A DNA stretch of 64,000 nt from Bryobacteraceae bacterium (GCA_026002855.1 BPGD01000001.1:3108001-3172000); one strand, 5' to 3'; positions 17,194 to 26,466 are shown, counted from the stretch's first letter. Notes: generated by a model not told the origin, from the letters alone. Numbers and translations: made by a program.

Positions 17194-17328
17194 GATTGAG
17201 GTCCCTTATTCCGACCACTGCGCAGGCTGCCTTCTGCCGGAGCGGAGTGGCTCCCCGCGCACCGGCCGATGACGGGCACGAGGCGCGCTTTGAGGCCGTG
17301 CGCACCCCTGGGGGCAAGGGACGAGGCG

Positions 17329-18864
17329 TCAGGCCCAGTCCGGGCGTTCGCGCGGCGTGAAGGCCACTTCGCGGAACTGGCGGGCCGCGACCGGGTCCAT
17401 CGAGGGATTGCGGAAGCGGATGCCGGCGAGTTGCGTCAGCGCGCTGAAGACTTCGGTGTTGCGGAGGAAGCCCGAGAAGCGGTCCGCGCCGGGGCCGAGC
17501 GCGGTCACCAGAGTGTAGTCGGACGTATGCGTCGTCCCGGTCCAGAAAATGCCCGTGTGGTTGCCAACTGCCTGGCCGAGGATGCCGACGGCGGAGTCGA
17601 GCTGGCGGTTCACACAGAGTTTGCGTTCGCCGGCGGCACAGCGGCGGAGGATCTCCGCTTCCTCCTGCGTGAAGGTGAAGCCAAAATACTGCCGGGCGAG
17701 TTCCTGGATGCGTCCGATCGTGGGCGGACCGCCGGCCACGCCGGAAGGCTGCTCGGACTTCATCGAATACTCGGCCGTGCCGGCCAGGAGGGGGCTGATG
17801 GCGCTGAAGCTCGCCTTGATGCCCGCCAGGCGCTCAAAGCACGCATTGCTCTGGCGGTACTCGATGCCCATGCCGACGAGGCCGGGGTTGGAGTTGCCGT
17901 GGTCGCTGGTGACGACGACAAGCGTGTCCGGGCGCGACTCGGCGAAGCGGAGCACCGCTTCCATGGCTTCATCAAAGGCGATCTGATCCCAAAGCAGGCC
18001 GGCGGCGTCGTTGGCGTGAGCCGCGTGGTCCACGCGGGCCCCTTCGATCTGAATCAAAAAGGGCCGGTTCTGTTTTTCAAGGAGCGCAAGCGCCGTGGCC
18101 GCCATTTCGGCGAGCGTGGGGACGAGCTCGCGGGCGGTTTCGCTGTTGCGGTGGTCGACCGTATACGGCATATGGCTGCCGCTGAACAGACCCAGCAGGC
18201 GTTTCGCCGAGGGCGCCTGGGCGAGCATCTGGGCGCGGTTTTCGACGAACGCATAGCCGGCCCGGCGGAAGTCGGCCACCAGATCCCGGCCGTCCCTGCG
18301 GGACTCCGGGGTAAAGAAACGCCGCCCCCCGCCGAGGATGACGTCCACCTTGTTCAGGTACTGTTCGGCGATGAGGTGTTCATCGTCGCGCCGGCGGACG
18401 CTGGCGGCAAAGCCCGCCGGCGTCGCATGCGTGACCGTCGCCGTGGTGACCAGAGCGGTGAGCCAGCCTTTGTCGCGCACCAGGTCCATGACGGGCGTCA
18501 GCCGCGTCCCGTCGGGCAGCATGTTCACCCATCCGTTGAAGATCCGCGAGCCGGAACCCCACGATGAAGAAGCCGAGGAAGAATCCGTCACCAGCGAATC
18601 CAGCGAGGCCATGTCCATCCAGCCGCGGACCGCCTCCGGACGGTCGAGCAGCGCGTGCCACAACAGCCCTTTGCCGCGCACGCGAAGCGAGAACTGCTCG
18701 GCCAGAGGAAGAACCGAAGGGCTCATGCCGTCGGCGACCATGAAAATGATGCGACGTGGCTCGGCGCCACGCCTCTGCGAGGCTCCATACAGGGCCTCCA
18801 GGCCGCCGGCGACGGTGGCGAGCACGCCGGCGCGGGTGAAGAGGGATCTGCGGTCGATCGTCAT
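17329..18864 (-). CDS. Alkaline phosphatase (PhoA superfamily), Tat-exported
   Basis: The 511-residue product begins with a twin-arginine signal (IDRRSLFTRAG) and shows the metal and nucleophile motifs of the alkaline phosphatase family: MVADGM (Asp45), TDSSSASS (nucleophile Ser95), THATPAGFAA, EGARVDHAAHAND, TSDHG and THTSDYT. It hydrolyses phosphate monoesters in the periplasm and could release phosphate for the polyphosphate genes at the right end, though that link is only thematic. ATG 18864 is chosen because it places RR at residues 5-6; TTG 18885 is in frame. It follows the alpha/beta hydrolase gene by 17 bases and is probably co-transcribed with it. Confidence 0.92.
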   Translation of the reverse strand: MTIDRRSLFTRAGVLATVAGGLEALYGASQRRGAEPRRIIFMVADGMSPSVLPLAEQFSLRVRGKGLLWHALLDRPEAVRGWMDMASLDSLVTDSSSASSSWGSGSRIFNGWVNMLPDGTRLTPVMDLVRDKGWLTALVTTATVTHATPAGFAASVRRRDDEHLIAEQYLNKVDVILGGGRRFFTPESRRDGRDLVADFRRAGYAFVENRAQMLAQAPSAKRLLGLFSGSHMPYTVDHRNSETARELVPTLAEMAATALALLEKQNRPFLIQIEGARVDHAAHANDAAGLLWDQIAFDEAMEAVLRFAESRPDTLVVVTSDHGNSNPGLVGMGIEYRQSNACFERLAGIKASFSAISPLLAGTAEYSMKSEQPSGVAGGPPTIGRIQELARQYFGFTFTQEEAEILRRCAAGERKLCVNRQLDSAVGILGQAVGNHTGIFWTGTTHTSDYTLVTALGPGADRFSGFLRNTEVFSALTQLAGIRFRNPSMDPVAARQFREVAFTPRERPDWA

Positions 18865-18881
18865 CGCTCGTGGTCTTTTTC

Positions 18882-19886
18882 TCAATTTTGTCTGATTTTC
18901 GTCAACGCCTGCATGACGGTCGCGTGAATGGCCTGTGTCACCGCGTCCGGGGCGTCCAGCTGGAGCCAGTGGCCGCTGCCCGGAATCACTGCATGCGTGC
19001 CGCCCGCCGACTGCCGCGCCCAGCGGCGGTGGGATTCGACAACTTCCGGCGGCGCGGTGGCCGCCGAGAGCACATGGACCGGAATCGCGCGCAGCGGTGC
19101 TTCATCGAGCGGCGCCGCGCAGTATTCGGGCAGCCGTTCCAGATACTCGGCCATGGTGACGAAGCTCCGCGGCAGGCACCAGCGCGCCTTGACGCGAGGC
19201 CACACCTCGGGTGGCAGCTTCTGGATCTCGCCCGCCAGCCGTTTGGTTACGTCGCTGCCCCGGCCGCTGGCGGCAACGGCGAGCATCGTCGGCAGCCGGC
19301 GCGATCCCAGCAGCAGGAGATCCAGGCCGAGCCGCACCACGCCCCAGCGGGCCAGCGACGCGCCGCGGCGCGAAAGCATCACACCGCGGGCGAGCATCCG
19401 GCGGCGGACGTCGGAGAGCGGGAACCATTCGAACGGTTCCAGCGGATCCAGCAGCACAAGCGCGGCGACCTTTTCCGGAAAGCGCGCCGCGTAGTGGCGC
19501 ACCAGGAGGCCACCGAAGGAATGCCCGGCCAGCACGCATGGAACCGGAAGGCCGGCCCCCGTGACAACGGCATCGAGTTCGGTGAGGAGATTGTCCAGTG
19601 TGCGCGGCGTGGATGCGGGTTCGCTATAGCCGAGTCCGCGGCGGTCGTAACTGACGACGCGGGCATGGGGGGTGAGGCGGTCCTGAACGAGTTTCCAGCT
19701 TGCGCTGGAAGCGGCGATGCCTGCTTCGAGCAGAACGCAGGGCCCGCTGCCGGCGTCGACAACGTGAAAGCCGTCCAGCATGCGGCCGGGAGGCGGCCAA
19801 CGCCGCGCGTCGCGTCTTTCGCCGAGCCACTGATACAGCCGCCCGGCGGCGGGCAGCGCGGCAACCGGCAGCAGCCACTCCCACAT
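18882..19886 (-). CDS. Alpha/beta hydrolase, membrane-anchored at N-terminus
   Basis: The 334-residue product starts with a hydrophobic segment (WEWLLPVAALPAAG). The alpha/beta-hydrolase fold follows, with YDRRGLGYSEP, the nucleophile elbow AGHSFGG (Ser123), an Asp region after LVLLDPLEP and a C-terminal His in PGSGHWLQ. An esterase- or lipase-like activity is expected; the substrate is unknown. It lies 3 bases after the gene at 19890-20516 and 17 bases before the alkaline phosphatase, within a minus-strand run. Confidence 0.85.
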   Translation of the reverse strand: MWEWLLPVAALPAAGRLYQWLGERRDARRWPPPGRMLDGFHVVDAGSGPCVLLEAGIAASSASWKLVQDRLTPHARVVSYDRRGLGYSEPASTPRTLDNLLTELDAVVTGAGLPVPCVLAGHSFGGLLVRHYAARFPEKVAALVLLDPLEPFEWFPLSDVRRRMLARGVMLSRRGASLARWGVVRLGLDLLLLGSRRLPTMLAVAASGRGSDVTKRLAGEIQKLPPEVWPRVKARWCLPRSFVTMAEYLERLPEYCAAPLDEAPLRAIPVHVLSAATAPPEVVESHRRWARQSAGGTHAVIPGSGHWLQLDAPDAVTQAIHATVMQALTKIRQN

Positions 19887-19889
19887 GGA

Positions 19890-20516
19890 TCAGTGATCCG
19901 CGCGTCCGTAGACGATCAGCGCAACAGGCGTTCCGCCGATGGTCGTGTGCAGGACCTGGTCCGATTCGCCCTCAGCAGTGATGCCCGATTGGGCCGGGCC
20001 GGATTCCTTCCACAGGCTCAACACCAGCGGGTGCGGCGTGCGCGAAGCCTTGCGGCTCATGTCCATCAATGCATCGAAGGACGGCCTGGCTGACGCGTCT
20101 TTGTCAATATCAATCGGGGACAGGATGGCGAAGTCCCGTTGCGGAGCGACGCCCTGATGGTCGCCGTTCATGGGAAAGAAGCTGATCCGCATCGTGTAGA
20201 CGCCTGGGCGAATCAACTGGCCGCGGCGGTCGCTCCAGCGCGATGGAACGCGGACCACGCCGAGGAACGTGCCGTGGGCAATGCCCCAGGTGGCGTTCTG
20301 TTCCGGAGTCCCTTCGGGGCCCACCTGACGGGCAAACCAGAACTCGGCCAGAATGTTTCCATCGGGCCTGATCACCTTGACGCCCTCTGGCGTCAGCGCG
20401 GCTGCCAGGGCGGCAGCCTCCGGCGGCGGAGGACCAGCGGGCTCGGTGCGGTAGTCCTCGGCCGCGGCCACGCCGGCCAGCAGAAAAAACGTCAACAGGA
20501 CACGAAATCGCCTCAT
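19890..20516 (-). CDS. Secreted protein of unknown function
   Basis: The 208-residue product has a signal peptide (MRRFRVLLTFFLLAGVAAAED) and a beta-rich body with ILAEFWFARQVG, PGVYTMRISFFPMNGDHQGVAPQRDFAIL and DALMDMSRKASRTPHPLVLSLW segments. The pattern vaguely recalls DUF2911-like secreted domains, but I do not recognise it with confidence. ATG 20516 lies 2 bases after the stop of the DUF4380-like gene, and no separate ribosome site is visible, so it depends on coupling. Confidence 0.75.
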   Translation of the reverse strand: MRRFRVLLTFFLLAGVAAAEDYRTEPAGPPPPEAAALAAALTPEGVKVIRPDGNILAEFWFARQVGPEGTPEQNATWGIAHGTFLGVVRVPSRWSDRRGQLIRPGVYTMRISFFPMNGDHQGVAPQRDFAILSPIDIDKDASARPSFDALMDMSRKASRTPHPLVLSLWKESGPAQSGITAEGESDQVLHTTIGGTPVALIVYGRADH

Positions 20517-20518
20517 AT

Positions 20519-21484
20519 CTATTTCGATGCAAGCAGCGGCCCGAGGATGCGGTCCAGCTCGTCGTCGGTCCATGCGGCCGGGCGCGCGGGCCTGTGCAGG
20601 CTCCAGCGCTCCACATGTTCCACCGCCGTTCCCGGCGCGACCTTCGAGATGGGGCCGAGCGTTTCCAGTTCGAGGAAATCCGCGTTGGTGAACGTTTCAA
20701 ACGAGCAGCCGAAGTCCGGGTAGGTCTTTGAGGGGTCGGCGTCATAACGCTTCAGGAACAGTTCGCCGTTCAGGAAGTAGGCACCCCAGGTCTTCGGGTT
20801 GAAGTGGCCGATCTTCATCGGGGCCGGATTGGCGGGATCCTGCCGCAGCACGAAATATTTTTTCAGCCACGTCCAGCGCGGGTCGGAGAGGTCCGTGTAG
20901 GCCCACATGACCAGCGGGTTGGTGGGGGCCAGATCCTTCGGATGCGTGCCGCGCGGCGGGAAGCCGCTGACGCCGTGGCCGCCGGGGGACATCATCGTGA
21001 GCGCCCACGGGGCGAACTCCAGTGGCATGATGCCGCGGTTGAAGAGCCGGTGAATGACGGTGACTTCCGTCCCGCGCGGCGCCAGGCGGATCTCAAGCTG
21101 CTTCTGGATGCCGGTTTCCTTCTCCACCGGCTGCGTGGCAATGAGCGCGCCGCCGCGGATTTCCACCTGGACGGGTGAGTTGTCCGGCGGGTACGTGTAG
21201 CGTGGGTCCTCCGGAGCGACCCAGACGCGGTGGCCGCCGCGGGCCACCCAGGCGGGCTCGCCCGATTTTCCCGCCGTTTCTTTCTGGACCCAGAAGAAGT
21301 TCTGCCCGCCGCGGAAGCCGTAGAACATCACGCGGGGGCCGATGTCGGAAGTGACGATGAGCTCCGCCTCGCCATTGGTGATGCGGTAGCAGTTGGGCCA
21401 GCCGCTGAAGGAAGTCTTTTCGATGGTGACCTGCGCGTCCATGGCGATTGTCGTGAGCAGCCCGAAAAGCAACAGCCGTCTCAT
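20519..21484 (-). CDS. Secreted DUF4380-like protein (mutarotase-type fold)
   Basis: The 321-residue product has a signal peptide (RRLLLFGLLTTIAMDAQ) followed by ITNGEAELIVTSDIGPRVMFYGF, GGHRVWVAPED, IHRLFNRGIMPLEFAPWALTMM and FNPKTWGAYFLNG. This pattern is typical of DUF4380-like proteins that adopt a galactose-mutarotase-like beta sandwich. A sugar-binding or sugar-processing role outside the cytoplasm is likely but unproven. It is tightly packed between the methyltransferase gene (5 bases) and the next secreted protein (2 bases). Confidence 0.75.
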   Translation of the reverse strand: MRRLLLFGLLTTIAMDAQVTIEKTSFSGWPNCYRITNGEAELIVTSDIGPRVMFYGFRGGQNFFWVQKETAGKSGEPAWVARGGHRVWVAPEDPRYTYPPDNSPVQVEIRGGALIATQPVEKETGIQKQLEIRLAPRGTEVTVIHRLFNRGIMPLEFAPWALTMMSPGGHGVSGFPPRGTHPKDLAPTNPLVMWAYTDLSDPRWTWLKKYFVLRQDPANPAPMKIGHFNPKTWGAYFLNGELFLKRYDADPSKTYPDFGCSFETFTNADFLELETLGPISKVAPGTAVEHVERWSLHRPARPAAWTDDELDRILGPLLASK

Positions 21485-21489
21485 CGCCG

Positions 21490-22512
21490 CTATTGTTTCC
21501 TGCGGGCGAGAATGGCGTCAAGCGGCGTCCCGGTGCGGCGGGCTTCCACTCCGGTGAAGCCGGCCGCCTCGAGCAGCGCGCGGAATTCGCTTTCGGTCCG
21601 TTCGCGGCCCTCGGTGCAGACAAGCATATTGAGCGATTGCATGGCGGCGCTTGCCGGGCCGCAGCGGTCTTCTTCGAGGATTTTTTCGGCGATGAGCACG
21701 ACGCCGCCGGGCAGCAGCGCCGCATGAACACGTGTGAGCAGTTCCCGGCAGCGCGTATCGTCCCAGTCGTGGAGAATGCGGCCCAGGGCGTAGAGTGAAG
21801 CGGGCGGCAGTTCGTCGCGGAAGAAATCGCCCGCCTGGCAGGCGATGCGGCCGCGTGCGGACGAGGCGGCGATGTGCGGCTGCGCATAGGGGATCACCTC
21901 CGGCAGGTCATAGACGATGGCGCGCATGCGGCCATAGCGCTCGCAGGCGGCAATGGCGAGGTGGCCTGTGCCGCCGCCGAGATCGACCAGCGTGTCGAAG
22001 GCATTCAGGTTGAAAATGCGCACCACCGCGGGCGAGCTCAGCAGGCCGAGGCCGTGCATGCCGGCGAGGAATTCGCCCCGCGCCTGTTCGGTCCGATAGA
22101 AGTGATCAAAGAGCGAGCCGCGCGCGCCGAAGACTTTATCCCAGCGCGGCCGCGCCTCGCGGACGGCGCCGGCCAGATCGCCCCACAGTGGGTAGAGCGC
22201 GTCATCCGAGTACAAAATGTATCCTGCCAGCGAACGAGGGCTCGAGCGGACCAAATAGGCGCTGCTCAGCGGAGTGTTCGAAAAAACGCCCTCGCGGCGC
22301 TCCAGCAGTCCAAGCGAGGCGCAGCCTTCCATCAGCCGCTCGAGCGCGCCGGCGTCGGCGCCGATTTGGGCGGCGATTTCGGCGGCGCGGGCCGGGCGCT
22401 CTTCGAGCGCGTCAAAGACGCCGAGCCGTACGGCGGTGAACATTGTCTTCGAGCGCCGGAAGGCCTCGATGAGATCCAGAACCGGAGCAGGGTCTGCGGC
22501 CGTCATCGTCAT
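21490..22512 (-). CDS. SAM-dependent O-methyltransferase (ASMT/COMT-like)
   Basis: The 340-residue product has an N-terminal winged-helix dimerisation domain (FTAVRLGVFDALEERPARAAEIAAQIG region) and a C-terminal Rossmann methyltransferase domain with VDLGGGTGHLAIA (SAM site) and the catalytic HDWDD motif near residue 247. This is the class of small-molecule hydroxyl O-methyltransferases. The substrate cannot be told from sequence. ATG 22506 is an alternative start. It lies between the Kef antiporter and the DUF4380 gene in the minus-strand run. Confidence 0.87.
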   Translation of the reverse strand: MTMTAADPAPVLDLIEAFRRSKTMFTAVRLGVFDALEERPARAAEIAAQIGADAGALERLMEGCASLGLLERREGVFSNTPLSSAYLVRSSPRSLAGYILYSDDALYPLWGDLAGAVREARPRWDKVFGARGSLFDHFYRTEQARGEFLAGMHGLGLLSSPAVVRIFNLNAFDTLVDLGGGTGHLAIAACERYGRMRAIVYDLPEVIPYAQPHIAASSARGRIACQAGDFFRDELPPASLYALGRILHDWDDTRCRELLTRVHAALLPGGVVLIAEKILEEDRCGPASAAMQSLNMLVCTEGRERTESEFRALLEAAGFTGVEARRTGTPLDAILARRKQ

Positions 22513-22558
22513 TCATTCTCGCGAAGCGGAGACGGGGCCGGCGCCCGCCGGAAATCGG

Positions 22559-24244
22559 TCAGAGATTTTCGCCGAGATACCGTTCCTTGACGGTCTGGAT
22601 CAGCTCTTCGGCGCGTTGTGCGTCCACGCCGCTGCGCCGCATGGCCTGCCGCGCCATCTCCATGCCGCCTTCGAATTCCGGCAGCACGGCAGCGGCCGCG
22701 CCCAACCGCTTCAGCTCCTCGATCAGCCCGGCGTGCGCTGCGCGGGCGATCACCGGGACATCCGGAGCGAGCCGCCGCGCGCGCTCCGTGGCGAGGCGGA
22801 CCGTGCCGGCGTCCGGCACCGTGAGAATCAGCATGCGGGCGTTCTTCAACCCGGCGGCGCGCAGGACGGCTTCACTGGTGACGTCGCCCCAGAGGCATAA
22901 GACTCCTTCGGCGCGGAGATCGTTGAAGATGGCATGGTTGAGCTCGATCACCACCACCGGCAGGCCGGCTGCGCGCAGCACGCCGGTGACAGCGCGTCCG
23001 GTGCGGCCGTATCCGGCAACGAGGATGTGGCCGCGCAGCTTTTCGCGCGGCGCTTCAAAATGCCGCACGTTTTGCGGCGGCGGCACATGGCGTCGCCACC
23101 AGCGGCCGAGCGGCAGCGCCAGGGCAGCCACGGCCGGAGCGGCGGCAATGGTCAAGATGGTGCAGGTGAGCGCGAAGTCGTAAGTCTCTTTGCCGATGAA
23201 GCCGCCGCGGATGCCCGTGCGCGCCAGCACAAATGAAAATTCGCCGACGCTTGCCATGCCGAGGCCGACAATCCACGGCGCCATGTAAATGTAGCCGAAG
23301 GCGCGCGCCAGCAGCCCGATGAAGACGGATTTCATCAGCAGGATGAAAACCACGCCGCCGATGATCTTCCACGGGTGCGACATCACAAAGGCGGGCTCGA
23401 ACAGCATGCCCACGGAAACGAAGAAAAGCAGGCCGAAGATGTCGCGCAGCGGAGCGAGCTCGCCCAGCGCCTGGTGGCTGAACTCGCTTTCGCTCAACAT
23501 CAGGCCGGCGAGGAACGCGCCGAGGGCGAAGCTCAGCCCGGCCTGATGCATTGCAAAGCCGACGCCCACGCTGATGGCGACCACCGCCACCAGGAACATC
23601 TCCCGCGAGCCCCAGCGGAGGATCCGCTTCAGCACCCAGGGAAACAGCCGCGTGCCCAGCAGAATGACGCCGAGCAACATCACTGCGGCCACCGCCGCCG
23701 AGCGAAGGATTTTTTCGGCTGCCCCGCTCCAGGCGCCGACCTGCGGGAGCAGGACCAGCATCGGGATCACCGCCAGGTCCTGCATGACGCACAGCCCGAT
23801 CATCACGCGGCTGGCCAGCGTGCGCGAGACGCCGCGCTCATCGATCATCTTGACGATGACCATCGTGCTCGACATTGCTGCCATCGCCCCGAACCAGACG
23901 GCGTCGATGACGCTCATGCCGAACAGGCGCTGTCCGGCCAGCCAGGCCAGCGCACCACAGCCGAGGATCTGGATGGGGCCCCCCAGCAGGGCGATGCGCC
24001 GCACTGCGAGCATGTCCCGGATGGAGACTTCCAGCCCCAGACTGAACAGCAGCAGCGCCACGCCGATTTCGGCCAGCAGCTCAATGTCGTGGATGGATTG
24101 CACGCGCGGGCCTGCCGTGTTGGGCCCTACCAGAACGCCGGCGGCGACGTAGCCGACCAGAAGCGGCAGGCGCAGCAGCCGCGCCACAATGGCTCCGGCC
24201 AGCCCCGCGACGACGATCAGGACGAAATCGGCGGCAATGCCCAT
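22559..24244 (-). CDS. Kef-type CPA2 cation:proton antiporter with TrkA-N domain
   Basis: The 561-residue product has 12 or so hydrophobic helices over residues 1-390 (for example LPLLVGYVAAGVLVGPNTAG and the LLLFSLGLE motif typical of CPA2). A cytoplasmic NAD-binding RCK/TrkA-N domain follows (HILVAGYGRTGRAV near residue 400). It exchanges K+ or Na+ for H+ across the inner membrane, gated by ligands on the RCK domain. The usual second RCK_C domain is missing; only about 40 residues follow the Rossmann part. It is 32 bases downstream of the ECF ATPase gene and may be read through from that operon. Confidence 0.92.
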   Translation of the reverse strand: MGIAADFVLIVVAGLAGAIVARLLRLPLLVGYVAAGVLVGPNTAGPRVQSIHDIELLAEIGVALLLFSLGLEVSIRDMLAVRRIALLGGPIQILGCGALAWLAGQRLFGMSVIDAVWFGAMAAMSSTMVIVKMIDERGVSRTLASRVMIGLCVMQDLAVIPMLVLLPQVGAWSGAAEKILRSAAVAAVMLLGVILLGTRLFPWVLKRILRWGSREMFLVAVVAISVGVGFAMHQAGLSFALGAFLAGLMLSESEFSHQALGELAPLRDIFGLLFFVSVGMLFEPAFVMSHPWKIIGGVVFILLMKSVFIGLLARAFGYIYMAPWIVGLGMASVGEFSFVLARTGIRGGFIGKETYDFALTCTILTIAAAPAVAALALPLGRWWRRHVPPPQNVRHFEAPREKLRGHILVAGYGRTGRAVTGVLRAAGLPVVVIELNHAIFNDLRAEGVLCLWGDVTSEAVLRAAGLKNARMLILTVPDAGTVRLATERARRLAPDVPVIARAAHAGLIEELKRLGAAAAVLPEFEGGMEMARQAMRRSGVDAQRAEELIQTVKERYLGENL

Positions 24245-24276
24245 GCGTCTATTTCAAATTTTCAGCCGTCAGGCTG

Positions 24277-24942
24277 CTACTTCAGCCCGTGCCGGAGCAG
24301 GAGCTCCGCGTCCGCAAGCAGTTCGTGTGTGGGCCCGTCGGCCACGATGAGGCCCTCATCGAGAATGAGGAGCCGCGTGGTGGTGCGGGCGAGGAAATCC
24401 AGATGATGACTGGCGATCAGCTTCGCGCAGCCGAGGCGGTTCAGGTGGCTGGCAAGAAGGCGGCAGGAACGCGGGTCGAGCTCGCTGGTGGGCTCGTCCA
24501 GCAGCAGGAGGTCCGGCTCCAGGGCGAGCGCGGCAGCGAGCGCCGCCCGCTTCTGCTCGCCAAGGCTCAACTGGTGCGCCGGCCGGTCCGCAGCCCCATC
24601 CAGCCCCGTGGCGGCGAGGGCCGCCAGGGCGCGCCGCCGCGCCTCTTCGCGAGGCAGGCCGCGGTTTTCGAGCGGCAGCATGATGTCGTCGAGCACGGAC
24701 GGCATGAAGAGCTGGTCTTCCGGATTCTGAAACACCGCGGCGAAACGTTCGCTCACATCCACGCGGCCGGCTGAGGGCCTCAGCAGCCCCATCAGGCACC
24801 ACAGCAGGGTCGTTTTGCCTGCGCCGTTGGGACCTACCAGTCCGGCGCTCTCTCCAGAAGCGAGCAGGAACGACACGCCTCGTAGAACTGTCCGGCCGCC
24901 CCAGGCGAACTCCAGATTTTCGACGCGCGCCGCAGCGCTCAT
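24277..24942 (-). CDS. ECF transporter ATPase (CbiO/EcfA-like)
   Basis: The 221-residue product is an ABC ATPase with Walker A GPNGAGKTT (about 37-45), a Q-loop in FQNPEDQLFMPSV (typical of EcfA/CbiO), signature LSLGEQKR and Walker B LLLLDEPTSELD. It is shorter than usual EcfA (about 270-280) and lacks their C-terminal extension. Its ATG overlaps the stop of the T-component gene (ATGA). A single A gene means a homodimeric energising module. ATG 24942 is chosen because the upstream open frame has no ATPase similarity. Confidence 0.9.
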   Translation of the reverse strand: MSAAARVENLEFAWGGRTVLRGVSFLLASGESAGLVGPNGAGKTTLLWCLMGLLRPSAGRVDVSERFAAVFQNPEDQLFMPSVLDDIMLPLENRGLPREEARRRALAALAATGLDGAADRPAHQLSLGEQKRAALAAALALEPDLLLLDEPTSELDPRSCRLLASHLNRLGCAKLIASHHLDFLARTTTRLLILDEGLIVADGPTHELLADAELLLRHGLK

Positions 24943-25352
24943 CCCGCCATTCCTCTCACAAGCATCGCCGCGTAGAAGCGTTCGGCCCGCCGCAGCACGC
25001 GTGGAAACAGGCTGGCGGTGGCGCCGGCCAGCGGACGCCAGGCCGCAGCGCCGCGACGGCGGCCAACGGCCAGCTTCCAGGCAAAAAAGAGAGACCGGAT
25101 TTCCTCGAGAAATATCCGCAAAAAGTGCGCCAAAACGAGGAAATAGAGCGCCACAGGACGCAGGAAATTCCGGCCGAGACACCAGCGTGCGGCGCGCGCC
25201 CAGGGCACAAGACGCGAGGCCGCCAGGCCAGCCGCCGCCACGGCCAGCATCTTTGCCGCGATCCAGGGCGGCCTCCGGAGGGCAAACCATTCCGCCGCGG
25301 CGACGGCGGCGGCAAAAATCAACAGGCCCATCCAGGCGGCAGGAAGTCTCAA
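24939..25352 (-). CDS. ECF transporter T component (CbiQ/EcfT-like), short form
   Basis: The 137-residue product has hydrophobic helices (MGLLIFAAAVAAAEWF, MLAVAAAGLAASRLVPW, ALYFLVLAHFLRIFL) and ends with RAERFYAAMLVRGMAG, matching the C-terminal Ala-Arg-Gly motif region of CbiQ/EcfT proteins that couples to the ATPases. It is much shorter than the usual 220-270 residues. The start is TTG 25352 overlapping the methyltransferase stop (TTGA), with GGAGAGG upstream. ATG 25331 is possible but less well placed. Assignment rests on position between S and A genes and on the C-terminal motif. Confidence 0.72.
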   Translation of the reverse strand: MRLPAAWMGLLIFAAAVAAAEWFALRRPPWIAAKMLAVAAAGLAASRLVPWARAARWCLGRNFLRPVALYFLVLAHFLRIFLEEIRSLFFAWKLAVGRRRGAAAWRPLAGATASLFPRVLRRAERFYAAMLVRGMAG

Positions 25353-25948
25353 GCCGGCCTCTCCGCGACCACTGTGTAGGATACCTCGGTTTCCTCGGCC
25401 TTGAGGATGCGCGCGCCCAGCGAGGCGCACAGGTCCGCGAGCTCGCGGGCGGCAGGAAGGCGGTCCTCGGCCACGGCCCCGCCGATGGAGGCGTGCATCG
25501 CATTGAGCGCTTCGCTCGACATCAGGTGGCCGACGCCCAGCCTGCCGCCGGGCCCCAGCAGGGCGAGCAGGCGGCCGAGGGCGAGCTTCTTGTCCTCGAC
25601 ATGCGGCAGGGCGCTGAAGCAGAGCACGGCGTCGAAGGCGCATTCCCGCAATGGCGGCGCGCAGAGGTCTCCGCAGACCCATTGCACGGCCGTACGCCGC
25701 GCGTGCTTGCGGCGGTTTTCCCGGAGCATGGCGTGGGCGAAGTCGAGCTCGATGATCAGCTCCGGCGGCTGCGGCAGCTCAAGCAGCGCGGGCACGAGCA
25801 CGCCTGTGCCGGCGCCGGCGTCGACGACGCGGCGGCAGCCACCGCCAACAACTTCGCGCAGAAATGTTCCAACGCGGGCGGCCGTCTCCGGCTGTCCCGG
25901 AAGCGTGTCCCAGCGCTCAGCGAGCTCATTGAACCAGGCGCGTTTCAT
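25349..25948 (-). CDS. Class I SAM methyltransferase inside the ECF operon
   Basis: The 199-residue product has the SAM motif VVDAGAGTGVLVPAL (about 41-55), an acidic motif II (IIELDFAHAML) and CFSALPHVEDKK before a GPGGRLGVGHL strand, as in UbiE-like small-molecule methyltransferases. Its start overlaps the S-component gene by 23 bases and its end overlaps the T-component gene, so it is an integral part of the transport operon. It may modify the imported compound or a precursor. The substrate is unknown. Confidence 0.85.
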   Translation of the reverse strand: MKRAWFNELAERWDTLPGQPETAARVGTFLREVVGGGCRRVVDAGAGTGVLVPALLELPQPPELIIELDFAHAMLRENRRKHARRTAVQWVCGDLCAPPLRECAFDAVLCFSALPHVEDKKLALGRLLALLGPGGRLGVGHLMSSEALNAMHASIGGAVAEDRLPAARELADLCASLGARILKAEETEVSYTVVAERPA

Positions 25949-26462
25949 CCAGCAGCGGACCTCCGCGGCGCCGCAGGGCCGCGACGGCCAGCGGCGTCAC
26001 CACCAATTGAAGCACAACGCCCGGCAGGCCCTGCACGAGCATCGCCAGCGAAGCGAACCCCGGCGGCAACTCCAGCCAGGAGGCCGCCACCCAGGCCCCG
26101 GCCAGCGCCGCGGCCCGGCCAGACGCAACCGCCACCGGCACGGACACCCACAGCGGCAGCCGACGCGTCGCCGCGGCCGCCGATGCCAGCACGAATCCTT
26201 CCGCGCTCATGATGGCCGCAACGGGCGGATAGAGCGGCGGCATGCCCGTGGCAAAGGCTGAGATCCAGGGAATCGCCAGGCCCGTGGCCGCCGCCCAGCT
26301 CCAGCGGCTCAGATAGCCGTTGACCAGCAGCGGCAGCAACATCGGCAGAAATCGCGAACCCAGCCCGACCGCGTGGAAGGCGATCGGCAGGGCCAGCGCC
26401 AGCGCGCCCATGGCGGCGCTGATCACCAGCGAACGGAGGCTCGATTCGGAGAGGCGGTGCAT
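25926..26462 (-). CDS. ECF transporter substrate-binding (S) component
   Basis: The 178-residue product has about six transmembrane helices. It carries the pattern FHAVGLGSRFLPMLLP (29-44) ... ISAFATGMPPLYPP (67-80), which I recognise from the PF12822-type ECF S-component family (FHxxGxG, FLPM, TGMPP). S components bind a vitamin or metal with high affinity and dock onto the T/A module. The ligand of this subfamily is not clear to me. It begins 4 bases after the TonB-receptor stop, pairing an outer-membrane receptor with an inner-membrane ECF system. Confidence 0.78.
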   Translation of the reverse strand: MHRLSESSLRSLVISAAMGALALALPIAFHAVGLGSRFLPMLLPLLVNGYLSRWSWAAATGLAIPWISAFATGMPPLYPPVAAIMSAEGFVLASAAAATRRLPLWVSVPVAVASGRAAALAGAWVAASWLELPPGFASLAMLVQGLPGVVLQLVVTPLAVAALRRRGGPLLDETRLVQ

Positions 26463-26466
26463 CGCG

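Larger units (their letters stand above)
16934..17328. other. Intergenic region with three dyad elements upstream of tdk
   Basis: No gene is supported. The stretch holds an 11-bp hairpin (17067-17100), a perfect 16-bp palindrome (17139-17154) and a related inverted repeat (17182-17193), listed separately. Confidence 0.6.
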
